Source of the DNA: an uncultured Bacteroidales bacterium
GTDB taxonomy: Bacteria > Bacteroidota > Bacteroidia > Bacteroidales > UBA932
NCBI GenBank assembly: GCA_944326255.1
Contig: CALVDG010000001.1
Span: 62,001-126,000 of the forward strand
Length of the DNA: 64,000 nt
Reading direction: 5' to 3'
In this document: in pieces, positions 42,450-50,673 of the stretch
Position numbering within the stretch: position 1 is the first letter of the stretch
How the letters are laid out: each line of letters starts with the position of its first letter
Position numbers and translations under genes: made by a program
The notes under the pieces: model-generated
Seen by the model: the letters and a program-made list of their open reading frames with translations, nothing else
Told to the model about the DNA's origin: nothing
Databases searched by the model: none

Positions 42450-42490
42450 ATTCCCGGTCATCCCATCCTGCGGACGGCCGGGATTTCTTG
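42450..42490 (+). terminator. Intrinsic terminator, copy B
   Basis: The same hairpin as copy A at 37129-37168, differing by one base in the loop (T for A), followed by TTTCTTG. It terminates the receptor/phosphatase operon. Confidence 0.78.
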
Positions 42491-42555
42491 TGTAAGTGAA
42501 TGTACGGCACTGCTGCTTAATTGATGCAAACTGGCTGCGGTTTGAGATATTTTGC

Positions 42556-42563
42556 TACCTTTG
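42556..42563 (+). promoter_or_regulatory. Promoter -7 box of the hut-fab operon
   Basis: TACCTTTG matches the consensus exactly and lies 37 bases before the hutH ATG at 42601. It lies downstream of the in-frame ATG at 42496, arguing against that longer start. Confidence 0.65.
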
Positions 42564-42600
42564 TAGTTTAAATTTTAAATGCAATTTAAATTACAAAAGT

Positions 42601-44097
42601 ATGATACAGTTTGATATAGATAAGCTGAACCACTCGCTGGACGAGGTCAGGGCTCTGCTTGATCCCCAGTGCAGGTTACATCTCGGAGAAGAATCCAAAA
42701 AGAGAATCGCAAAATGCCGCAACTATCTGGATGAGCGCATGAAGAACCAGAAAGCGCCCATCTACGGCGTGACCACCGGCTTCGGCTCGCTGTGCAATGT
42801 GTCCGTGGACAAGGACCAGCTCTCACAGCTCCAGAAGAACCTGGTGATGTCCCACTCCTGCGGCGTGGGCGAGGAGGTAAGGCCCGAGATCGTGCGTCTG
42901 ATGATCGCCCTGAAAGTGAAATCGCTCTCATACGGCTACTCCGGAGTGAGAGTCGAGACGGTAGAGAGGCTGGTGGACTTCTTCAACGAGGGCATTACTC
43001 CCGTCGTATATCAGCAGGGCTCTCTCGGAGCATCCGGCGACCTGGCTCCTCTGGCCAATATGTGTCTGCCTCTGCTGGGCCTGGGTGAGTTCGACTACAA
43101 GGGCAAAAGGTATCCCGGCAGCGAACTGGAGAAGATGTTCGGCTGGGAGCCTCTGACCCTGGCGTCCAAGGAGGGTCTGGCTCTGCTGAACGGCACCCAG
43201 TTCATGCTGGCCCACGCCGTATGGTGCATCATCAGGGCAGAGCACATATCCGCAGCCGCCGACAAGATAGCCACTGTATCCCTTGAGGCCTTCAACGGCC
43301 GCAAGGAGCCCTTCACTCCCGGCGTACATGCAGTACGTCCCCACAAGGGTCAGATGGAGACGGCCCGCGTCATCCTCGGCTACCTGCAGGGCAGCCAGCT
43401 GATCGACGGTCCCGGCAAGGAAGTCCAGGATCCCTATTCGTTCCGCTGCGTGCCTCAGGTACACGGAGCGTCGAAGGATGCCATCGCATACGTGGAGAGC
43501 GTGTTCATGACCGAGGTCAACAGCGCGACCGACAACCCGACCGTCCTGCCCGACGAGGATCAGGTCATCTCCGCCGGCAACTTCCACGGTCAGCCTCTGT
43601 CCATAACACTGGATTTCCTGGCTATAGCCCTGGCCGAACTTGGCTCTATCTCAGAACGCCGTACCTATCAGCTTATATCAGGCAAGAGAGGCCTGCCTTC
43701 GTTCCTGGTGGCCAAGTCCGGTCTCAACTCCGGCTTCATGATTCCGCAGTATGCCGCCGCTTCCGTAGTAAGCCAGAACAAGCAGATCTGCACTCCCTGC
43801 GTAGTGGATACCATTGACTCCTCGCAGGGTCAGGAGGACCATGTCAGCATGGGTGCCAACGCCGCCACCAAGTGTGTGCGCGTGGTCGAGAACGTGGAGA
43901 AGATCCTCGGTATCGAGATGTTCAACGCTGCCCAGGCCCTGGAGTTCCGTCACCGCGCAGGTGCCGGCAAGTCCTCGCCCGTGATCGAGAAGTTCTTCGA
44001 GGATTACCGCAAGGAGGTTCCTTTCATCGAGGAGGATACGGTGATGTACACCAGGATCAATGACTCAATTGATTTTATCAGAAAGGCAGAATTTTAA
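42601..44097 (+). CDS. hutH: Histidine ammonia-lyase
   Basis: A 498-residue MIO-type lyase that deaminates histidine to urocanate, the first step of histidine breakdown. The A-S-G triad that forms the MIO cofactor lies in GSLGASGDLAPLANM. The substrate-selecting QKNLVMSHSCGVGEEV (Ser-His as in histidine rather than tyrosine lyases), TDNPTVLPDEDQVISAGNFHGQP and SSQGQEDHVSMGA are all conserved. It is first in an operon with hutI and ftcD, which supports histidine as substrate. Urocanase (hutU) is missing from this cluster. Confidence 0.95.
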   Translation: MIQFDIDKLNHSLDEVRALLDPQCRLHLGEESKKRIAKCRNYLDERMKNQKAPIYGVTTGFGSLCNVSVDKDQLSQLQKNLVMSHSCGVGEEVRPEIVRLMIALKVKSLSYGYSGVRVETVERLVDFFNEGITPVVYQQGSLGASGDLAPLANMCLPLLGLGEFDYKGKRYPGSELEKMFGWEPLTLASKEGLALLNGTQFMLAHAVWCIIRAEHISAAADKIATVSLEAFNGRKEPFTPGVHAVRPHKGQMETARVILGYLQGSQLIDGPGKEVQDPYSFRCVPQVHGASKDAIAYVESVFMTEVNSATDNPTVLPDEDQVISAGNFHGQPLSITLDFLAIALAELGSISERRTYQLISGKRGLPSFLVAKSGLNSGFMIPQYAAASVVSQNKQICTPCVVDTIDSSQGQEDHVSMGANAATKCVRVVENVEKILGIEMFNAAQALEFRHRAGAGKSSPVIEKFFEDYRKEVPFIEEDTVMYTRINDSIDFIRKAEF

Positions 44098-44099
44098 CG

Positions 44100-45365
44100 A
44101 TGTCGCTTTTTGTTAAAAATATAAAGAAGCTCGTCGGCGTAAGGCAGGAAGCTCCGCAGTCTCCTCTGAAAGGCAAGGAGATGGAGACTCTGCCCTGCCT
44201 CGACAATGCCTGGCTGCTGACCGAAGGAGACCGGATAAAGGCTTTCGGAGAGATGAACGGCACTGCCCCGGAGACTATCGGGGCTATGGAGGACGGTGCG
44301 GACGGGGTAATCGACGCCGCAGGCCGGATGGTGTTCCCCTCTTACTGTGACTCGCACACGCATCTGGTATATGCCGGCAGCCGCGAGATGGAGTTCATGG
44401 ACAAGCTCCGCGGTCTGTCGTACCAGGAGATAGCCCGCCGGGGAGGCGGTATCCTGAACTCGGTGGAGCTGCTGCACAATACCCCGGAGGACGACCTTCT
44501 GCGTCAGACGCTGGTCAGGGCATGGGAGATCATCTCCCTCGGTACCGGGGCCGTGGAGATCAAGAGCGGCTACGGCCTGACCGTGGAGGACGAGGTCAAG
44601 ATGCTCCGCGTGGCCCGCAGGGTGGGCGAGGAGACCCCTCTCAGGGTGCGCACTACATTCCTGGGTGCCCACGCCGTGCCCGCCAGGTATAAGGGCAACC
44701 GCGAGGGCTATGTGGATGAGATTATCCGCGACATCATGCCCGCCGTGGCGGCCGAAGGACTGGCCGACTATGTGGACATCTTCGTGGAGGAGGGCTTTTT
44801 CACAGTGGAGGATGCCAGCCGTATATTCGAGGCGGCCGCCAGGTACGGTATGCAGCCGAAGGTACACGCCAACCAGATGAGTTTTTCCGGCGGAGTACAG
44901 GTCGGAGTCAAGTACGGCGCGGCCTCCGTGGACCATCTGGAGTTCACCGGCCCCGAGGAATTCAGGGCCCTGCAGGGCAGCGGCACCATAGCGACCCTCC
45001 TTCCGGGCGCGACATTCTTCCTGGATATGGATTATCCCAAGGCCAAGCAGATGCTGGAGTACGACCTTCCGCTCGCCATAGCCTCCAATTACAACCCGGG
45101 CTCATGCCCTTCCGGGGACATGAAGTTCATGATGGCCCTGGCCATGATCAAGATGCGCCTGACGCCCGAGACGGTGCTCAACGCCGCCACGGTCAACGGC
45201 TCGTTCGCCATGGGGGCAGCCGCCGAGTACGGTTCGATAACCCCCGGCAAGAAGGCCTCGTTCTTCATTACCAAGGAGATACCTTCCTATGAGTTCGTGC
45301 CGTATTCATTTACCTCGCAGCTTATAGAAGAGATAGTATTGAATGGAAAAATAATTAATAGATAA
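44100..45365 (+). CDS. hutI: Imidazolonepropionase
   Basis: A 421-residue amidohydrolase that opens imidazolone propionate to formiminoglutamate. Metal-binding and substrate motifs: PSYCDSHTHLVYAGSREMEF, EIKSGYGLT, TFLGAHAVP, KVHANQMSFSGG, SVDHLEFTGPEE and NYNPGSCPSGDM. The length is standard. It begins 2 bases after the hutH stop and is followed 3 bases later by ftcD, so it is cotranscribed. Confidence 0.96.
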   Translation: MSLFVKNIKKLVGVRQEAPQSPLKGKEMETLPCLDNAWLLTEGDRIKAFGEMNGTAPETIGAMEDGADGVIDAAGRMVFPSYCDSHTHLVYAGSREMEFMDKLRGLSYQEIARRGGGILNSVELLHNTPEDDLLRQTLVRAWEIISLGTGAVEIKSGYGLTVEDEVKMLRVARRVGEETPLRVRTTFLGAHAVPARYKGNREGYVDEIIRDIMPAVAAEGLADYVDIFVEEGFFTVEDASRIFEAAARYGMQPKVHANQMSFSGGVQVGVKYGAASVDHLEFTGPEEFRALQGSGTIATLLPGATFFLDMDYPKAKQMLEYDLPLAIASNYNPGSCPSGDMKFMMALAMIKMRLTPETVLNAATVNGSFAMGAAAEYGSITPGKKASFFITKEIPSYEFVPYSFTSQLIEEIVLNGKIINR

Positions 45366-45368
45366 ATC

Positions 45369-47066
45369 ATGACAAGAAAATTGATCGAATGTGTCCCCAA
45401 CTTCAGCGAGGGACGTGACATGCAGATTATCAAGCAGATTACAGACGCTGCCGAGAGCGTTGAGGGCGTAAGGCTTCTCGACGTGGATCCGGGTGCGGCC
45501 ACCAACCGTACCGTAGTCACTTTCGTGGGTGAGCCAGAGAAGGTGATGGAGGCGGCATTCCGCGCAGTCAAGAAGGCTTCGGAAGTCATCGACATGAGGC
45601 ATCATCACGGTGAGCATCCCCGTATGGGTGCCACCGACGTGTGCCCTCTCGTGCCTATCGCCGGCGTGACCATGGAGGAGTGCGTGGAGTATGCCCGCAG
45701 CCTGGCCAAGAGGATTGGCGAGGAACTCGGCATCCCGGTATTCTGCTATGAGAGCGCGGCCTATACTCCCGAGCGCAGGAACCTGGCTGTATGCCGCAGC
45801 GGAGAGTACGAGGGTCTGGCCAAGAGATTCGCCGACGGTGTAAAGCCGGATTTCGGTCCCGCAGTGATAGACGACTACACCGCCCGCACAGGTGCTACCG
45901 CAGTGGGTGCCAGGGATTTCCTCGTAGCCATCAACTACAACCTCAACACCACTTCTACCCGCAGGGCCAATTCCATCGCCTTTGACGTGCGTGAGAAAGG
46001 CCGCAAGAAGAGGGAGGGCGATCCCATTACCGGCAAGGTGGTCAAGGATGCGGACGGCAACGTGGTATGGATTCCCGGAACGCTCAAGGGCTGCAAGGCC
46101 ATAGGCTGGTATATCGAGGAATACGGCATCGCACAGGTGTCCATGAACGTGACCAACATCAACGTCACTCCTGTACACGTGGCCTTTGACGAGGTCTGCG
46201 AGAAGGCCCATGCACGCGGCATCAGGGTGACCGGCTCCGAGATAGTGGGACTTATTCCCAAGAAGGTGCTCATCGACGCCGGCAAGCATTATCTGGCAAA
46301 GCAGAACCGCTCCTGCGGTATTCCCGAGGACGATATCGTGAAGATAGCCGTCAAGTCCATGGGACTGGACGACCTCAAGCCATTCAATCCCCGCGAGAAG
46401 GTCATCGAGTACATCCTCGAGGACAGCGACAAGACGCCCAAGCTGGTGGACCTGACTGTCCGCGGCTTCGCTGAGGAAACTTCCCGCGAGTCTCCGGCTC
46501 CCGGCGGCGGATCGATATCCGCATATATGGGCTCTCTCGGCGCCGCTCTCGGTGCTATGGTGGCCAACCTGTCCTCGCACAAGAGGGGCTGGGACGACCA
46601 GTGCCCCAAGTTCTCCCAGTGGGCAGAGAAGGGTCAGGACCTGATGTACGAGCTGCTGCACCTGGTGGACGAGGATACGGCCGCATTCAACCGTATCATG
46701 GACGCCATGTCGCTTCCCAAGAAAACCGACGAGGAGAAGGAGGCCCGTGCCGCAGCCATGCAGGAGGCCACGCTCTATGCCACCGAGGTGCCGTTGAGGA
46801 CGATGAAGGCCTCATTCAAGGTATTCGATCTGGTGGAGGCAATGGCTTCCGAGGGTAATCCCAACTCAGTCTCTGATGCCGGCGTAGGTGCTCTGGCAGC
46901 CCGTTCGGCCGTGCTCGGTGCATTCCTCAACGTCAAGATCAACGCTGCCGGACTGAAGGACCGCGAAAAAGCCGACGCTCTGGTAGCAGAGGCCGCTGAG
47001 ATAGCCGCCGAGGCTGAGAAGCAGGAGAAGAAAGTGCTGGAAATCGTCAATTCAAAGATAAACTGA
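45369..47066 (+). CDS. ftcD: Bifunctional glutamate formimidoyltransferase / formimidoyl-THF cyclodeaminase
   Basis: A 565-residue fusion. Residues 1 to about 330 are the formimidoyltransferase (LIECVPNFSEGRD at the start, MRHHHGEHPRMGATDVCP, STRRANSIAFDVREKGR). About 360-565 are the cyclodeaminase (ESPAPGGGSISAYMGSLGAAL, DEDTAAFNRIMDAMSLP, SDAGVGALAARSAV). Together they move the formimino group to tetrahydrofolate and release ammonia, linking histidine breakdown to one-carbon metabolism. The fused form is like the animal enzyme and is common in Bacteroidota. One base separates it from fabH. Confidence 0.95.
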   Translation: MTRKLIECVPNFSEGRDMQIIKQITDAAESVEGVRLLDVDPGAATNRTVVTFVGEPEKVMEAAFRAVKKASEVIDMRHHHGEHPRMGATDVCPLVPIAGVTMEECVEYARSLAKRIGEELGIPVFCYESAAYTPERRNLAVCRSGEYEGLAKRFADGVKPDFGPAVIDDYTARTGATAVGARDFLVAINYNLNTTSTRRANSIAFDVREKGRKKREGDPITGKVVKDADGNVVWIPGTLKGCKAIGWYIEEYGIAQVSMNVTNINVTPVHVAFDEVCEKAHARGIRVTGSEIVGLIPKKVLIDAGKHYLAKQNRSCGIPEDDIVKIAVKSMGLDDLKPFNPREKVIEYILEDSDKTPKLVDLTVRGFAEETSRESPAPGGGSISAYMGSLGAALGAMVANLSSHKRGWDDQCPKFSQWAEKGQDLMYELLHLVDEDTAAFNRIMDAMSLPKKTDEEKEARAAAMQEATLYATEVPLRTMKASFKVFDLVEAMASEGNPNSVSDAGVGALAARSAVLGAFLNVKINAAGLKDREKADALVAEAAEIAAEAEKQEKKVLEIVNSKIN

Positions 47067-47067
47067 T

Positions 47068-48024
47068 ATGAAGATCATTGGAACAGGAAGCGCCCGTCCC
47101 TCTCTGACAGTGACCAATGCCATGCTGGAGAACTTCCTGGATACGAGTGACGAGTGGATTGTCACCAGAACCGGTATCCACGAGAGGCGTGTGATATCGT
47201 CCGAGAATCTGGAGGATCTGGCTTCCACAGCCGCCACCAAGGCGATGGAGGATGCCGGAGTCACTTCCGAGCAGATAGACTTCATCATCTGCTCCAATGT
47301 GGTGAACGAATATGTCACTCCCGGTCTGGGCTGCATCATCCAGGGCAAGATAGGAGCCACGTGTCCCACGATGGACATCAACTGCGCCTGCACCGGATTT
47401 CTTTACGCTCTGGATATCGCCGAGGCTTATCTGGCTACCAAGGATATGAAGAATATCCTGATAGTCTGCGCCGAGGAACCGTCCAGGATGATGAACTGGA
47501 AGGACCGCTCCAGCTGCATTCTCTTCGGAGATGCGGCCGGGGCTGTGGTCGTGACCAAGGGCGATGACCTCAAGGCCATCCGTCTGTCCACTCACTGTAA
47601 GGTGGAGGCCCTGTACCAGAGGCGCAGGCTCCAGCCGACTCCCTTTGTCACAAAGGAGGAGACGGATACTGACGGAGTGTCGATGAACGGCCAGGATGTC
47701 TTCAAGCTGGCGGTCTCGTCTTCTATCAAGGACATAGACAAGGTGCTGACCATGGCCGGTATCACCGCCGATGACATTGACCTGTATGTGCTGCATCAGG
47801 CCAATGTCCGCATCATCGAGTCGATCCGGCATTTCGTCAATCAGGACAAGAGCAAGTTCCCCTTCAACCTGGACAAGTACGGGAACACCTCTTCGGCCTC
47901 TATCCCGGCTTTGCTGGACGACCTCAGCAGAGGTAATCAATTAAGAACAGGAGAACTGCTGCTGCTCAGCGCGTTCGGAGCAGGATTCACCACAGGTGCG
48001 TGTGTTCTCCGCTGGTCAAAATAA
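47068..48024 (+). CDS. fabH: Beta-ketoacyl-ACP synthase III
   Basis: A 318-residue thiolase-fold condensing enzyme. The catalytic triad is complete: C108 in DINCACTGFLYALD, the histidine in LHQANVRIIES and the asparagine in YGNTSSASIPALL. It starts fatty-acid chains from an acyl-CoA and malonyl-ACP. Its ATG lies one base after the ftcD stop, so it is translated from the hut transcript. Many Bacteroidota have a second fabH near plsX/rpmF; this may be an additional, perhaps specialised copy. Confidence 0.92.
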   Translation: MKIIGTGSARPSLTVTNAMLENFLDTSDEWIVTRTGIHERRVISSENLEDLASTAATKAMEDAGVTSEQIDFIICSNVVNEYVTPGLGCIIQGKIGATCPTMDINCACTGFLYALDIAEAYLATKDMKNILIVCAEEPSRMMNWKDRSSCILFGDAAGAVVVTKGDDLKAIRLSTHCKVEALYQRRRLQPTPFVTKEETDTDGVSMNGQDVFKLAVSSSIKDIDKVLTMAGITADDIDLYVLHQANVRIIESIRHFVNQDKSKFPFNLDKYGNTSSASIPALLDDLSRGNQLRTGELLLLSAFGAGFTTGACVLRWSK

Positions 48025-48037
48025 AAACGAATAGAAT

Positions 48038-49303
48038 ATGGAAAAAAGAGTAGTAGTGACAGGAATGGGAGTTGTGACTCCTGTCGGAAATAATGTAGAG
48101 ACTTTCTGGAAGAACATCGTGAACGGTGTCTGCGGTATAGACTATATCACCCAGTTCCCCACGGACGGTCTCTCAGTGAAGATCGCAGGCGAGGTCAAGG
48201 ACTTCAAGCCGGCCGACTACGGCATCGAGCCCAAGGCGGCCAGGAAGTTCGACCGTTTCAGCCTCTTCGCTCTCGCCGCAGCCAACCAGGCCGTGGCCAT
48301 GAGCGGACTCAAGTCTACCGATAACGGGGAGGACGATACTCCCGGAACTGTTCATTCGGACCGTTTCGGAGTCTATATCGGCTCAGGTATCGGAGGTATG
48401 CACTCCTTCGTCAACGAGACGGCCAAGCTGATAAAGGACGGCCCGCAGTGGATATCCCCTCTCTTCATCCCTACGATGATAGCCAACATCGCGGCCGGTA
48501 ACGTGGCCATAGCCCATCATGCGAAGGGCCCCTGTCTGCCTATCGTGACGGCCTGTGCGACAGGTACACACTCGATAGGCGAGGCTTACAGGGCGATTAA
48601 GTCCGGTTATGCCGACGCCATCATCGCCGGCGGTACCGAGGCTGCCGTCACTCCACTGGCTATCGGAGGCTTCTCCAACAGCAAGGCCCTTTCTCCGGCG
48701 GAGGATCCCATGGCGGCTTCCCTGCCGTTTGACGCCCGCCGTCAGGGTTTCGTGATAGCCGAGGGCGCAGGTGTCGTGATACTGGAGGAGTATGAGCACG
48801 CCGTGGCCCGCGGGGCGAAGATATATGCCGAGATCTGCGGATACGGCAACACCTGCGACGCTTACCATTATACAGCACCCTGTCCGGACGGTTCGACCCC
48901 GGCCAAGGCTTTCAGGCAGGCCCTGACCGAGGCGCATTACAGTCCTTCCGACCTGCTGCACATCAATACCCACGGTACCGGAACTCCGCTGAACGACAAG
49001 TCGGAGACCGCGGCCATCAAGCTGGCTCTCGGTGAGACCGAGGCCCGCCGCGCCATCCTGTGCTCCACCAAGTCCATGACCGGACATGCTCTCGGAGCCG
49101 CCGGCGGTATCGAGGCCGTGGCCGCTGTCATGGCCCTGCACGACGGCATCGTGCCTCCTACCATTAATTATAAGGAGCCCGATCCCGAGTGCGACCTGGA
49201 TGTCAATCCCAACACTGCCCGCAAGGCTGAGCTGACCATGGCCCTGTCCTCGTCTCTCGGATTCGGCGGACACAATGCAGTGCTGGCTTTCAGACGTCTG
49301 TAG
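48038..49303 (+). CDS. fabF: Beta-ketoacyl-ACP synthase II
   Basis: A 421-residue condensing enzyme for chain elongation. The Cys-His-His triad is present: VTACATGTHSIGEAY, NTHGTGTPLNDKSE and KSMTGHALGAAGG. The N-terminus VVVTGMGVVTPVGNN and the GFGGHNAVLAF end are typical. It lies 13 bases after fabH. No acyl-carrier-protein gene lies in this cluster (only 30 bases separate fabF and fabZ), so the carrier must come from elsewhere. Confidence 0.95.
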   Translation: MEKRVVVTGMGVVTPVGNNVETFWKNIVNGVCGIDYITQFPTDGLSVKIAGEVKDFKPADYGIEPKAARKFDRFSLFALAAANQAVAMSGLKSTDNGEDDTPGTVHSDRFGVYIGSGIGGMHSFVNETAKLIKDGPQWISPLFIPTMIANIAAGNVAIAHHAKGPCLPIVTACATGTHSIGEAYRAIKSGYADAIIAGGTEAAVTPLAIGGFSNSKALSPAEDPMAASLPFDARRQGFVIAEGAGVVILEEYEHAVARGAKIYAEICGYGNTCDAYHYTAPCPDGSTPAKAFRQALTEAHYSPSDLLHINTHGTGTPLNDKSETAAIKLALGETEARRAILCSTKSMTGHALGAAGGIEAVAAVMALHDGIVPPTINYKEPDPECDLDVNPNTARKAELTMALSSSLGFGGHNAVLAFRRL

Positions 49304-49333
49304 TAAAGACAAACAACTAAAACCAAACTCAAT

Positions 49334-49765
49334 ATGGATAGAGAAGAGATTAAGAAATTTTTACGCCACCGCGAGCCCATGCTGCTCGTGGACGAGATGG
49401 AACTTCAGGAGGACGGCTCTGTCATCGGAAAGTATCATGTCAGAGGCGATGAGTTCTTCCTCCAGGGACACTTCCCCGGACAGCCCATAGTGCCCGGAGT
49501 CATCCTGTGTGAGATCATGGGGCAGTGCAGCTCGCTGCTCATCAAGGACTATCTGGTAGGGCACACCACGCTGTTCACCGGCATCGACAAGACCCGATTC
49601 AAACATCAGGTCGTGCCGGGCGACACCATAGAGGTTCATGCCCGTATCACCAATCACAGGGCCATGCTCTTCTGGATAGATGCCAAGGCATACGTAGACG
49701 GCAACCTCTGCGTGGAGGCCAGCCTCTCGTTTGCCGTTGTACCTAATGATAAAGTAAATGGATAA
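49334..49765 (+). CDS. fabZ: 3-hydroxyacyl-ACP dehydratase
   Basis: A 143-residue hot-dog-fold protein. The catalytic histidine lies in LQGHFPGQPIVPGVILCEIMGQ, with the glutamate on the following helix, and FTGIDKTRFKHQVVPGDTI is the conserved later strand. It dehydrates 3-hydroxyacyl-ACP in the elongation cycle. Its 3' end overlaps the preferred fabG start by 8 bases, indicating coupling. In some Bacteroidota FabZ is fused to LpxC; here it stands alone. Confidence 0.93.
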   Translation: MDREEIKKFLRHREPMLLVDEMELQEDGSVIGKYHVRGDEFFLQGHFPGQPIVPGVILCEIMGQCSSLLIKDYLVGHTTLFTGIDKTRFKHQVVPGDTIEVHARITNHRAMLFWIDAKAYVDGNLCVEASLSFAVVPNDKVNG

Positions 49766-50519
49766 TATTATGTTAGAAGGATTATTAAAGGGTAAGGTCG
49801 CCCTTATTACAGGTGCCGCACGCGGCATAGGCAAGGCCATCGCCATGAAACTGGCCTCGGCCGGAGCGGACATCGCATTCACCGACCTCAAGGAAGACGA
49901 CAATTTCAAGAATACGGTAGAGGAGATCAAGGCTCTCGGAGTGGAGTGCCGGGGCTATGCCTCCAACGCCGCTGACTTCGAGCAGGCTCACGCTACGGTG
50001 GACCAGATAGTCAAGGACTTCGGTCACATCGACGTGCTTGTCAACAACGCCGGCATCACCCGTGACGGTCTGATGATGAGGATGTCGGAGCAGCAGTGGG
50101 ACAGCGTCATCACGGTCAATCTCAAGAGCGCGTTCAACTTCACTCATGCCCTGACACCCATAATGGCCCGTCAGAGAGGAGGCAGCATCATCAACATCTC
50201 ATCCGTGGTAGGAGTCAACGGCAATGCCGGACAGTGCAACTACTCCGCCTCGAAGGCAGGTCTGATCGGTCTGGCCAAGTCCATAGCCAAGGAGATGGGC
50301 TCGCGCGGCATCCGCGCCAACGCCATCGCTCCCGGTTTCATCATCACAGACATGACCAATGCCCTTCCCGAGGAGGTGCGTCAGGAGTGGAACAAGAAGA
50401 TTCCCCTCCGCCGCGGCGGTACTCCCGAGGACATAGCCAACGTGGCTCTCTTCCTCGCATCCGACCTCTCCTCATACGTGACCGGTCAGGTCATCATCTG
50501 CGACGGCGGTATGCTTTAG
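49758..50519 (+). CDS. fabG: 3-oxoacyl-ACP reductase
   Basis: A 253-residue short-chain dehydrogenase. The NADPH-binding TGAARGIG, the NNAGITRDGLMMRM block, catalytic Ser in NISSVVGVNGNAGQ, the Y-x-x-x-K pair in CNYSASKAGLIG, and the terminal GQVIICDGGML are all as in FabG. It reduces 3-oxoacyl-ACP. The start at 49758 overlaps fabZ; a start at 49770 (MLEGLLKGK) is also possible. It is the last gene of the hut-fab unit, followed by a strong terminator. Confidence 0.95.
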   Translation: MDNIMLEGLLKGKVALITGAARGIGKAIAMKLASAGADIAFTDLKEDDNFKNTVEEIKALGVECRGYASNAADFEQAHATVDQIVKDFGHIDVLVNNAGITRDGLMMRMSEQQWDSVITVNLKSAFNFTHALTPIMARQRGGSIINISSVVGVNGNAGQCNYSASKAGLIGLAKSIAKEMGSRGIRANAIAPGFIITDMTNALPEEVRQEWNKKIPLRRGGTPEDIANVALFLASDLSSYVTGQVIICDGGML

Positions 50520-50547
50520 GCCCGTATCTAATTCCGGACAGAACATA

Positions 50548-50588
50548 AAAGTCGGCTGAATCATTGATTATTAGCCGGCTTTTTTTTG
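50548..50588 (+). terminator. Intrinsic terminator after fabG
   Basis: AAAGTCGGCT (50548-50557) pairs with AGCCGGCTTT (50573-50582, one G-T pair) and is followed by a long run of T. It ends the hut-fab operon. The tail supplies the TTTG of the next promoter. Confidence 0.85.
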
Positions 50589-50615
50589 TTTTTTTAAAAT
50601 GCTTTTTTACTTTTG
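50585..50615 (+). promoter_or_regulatory. dsbD promoter
   Basis: TTTG at 50585-50588, a 19-base spacer, then TACTTTTG at 50608-50615: a complete consensus promoter, directly abutting the terminator. Confidence 0.7.
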
Positions 50616-50673
50616 CAGTTTAGTGTGAGTTATAAACTGTAGTTTAGATATTAAATCGTTTATTATTAAGGAA

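Noticed and set aside
42496..42600. Longer start for histidine ammonia-lyase at 42496.
   Set aside because: The extra 35 residues match no family member and span the TACCTTTG promoter box. The ATG at 42601 begins the conserved N-terminus.
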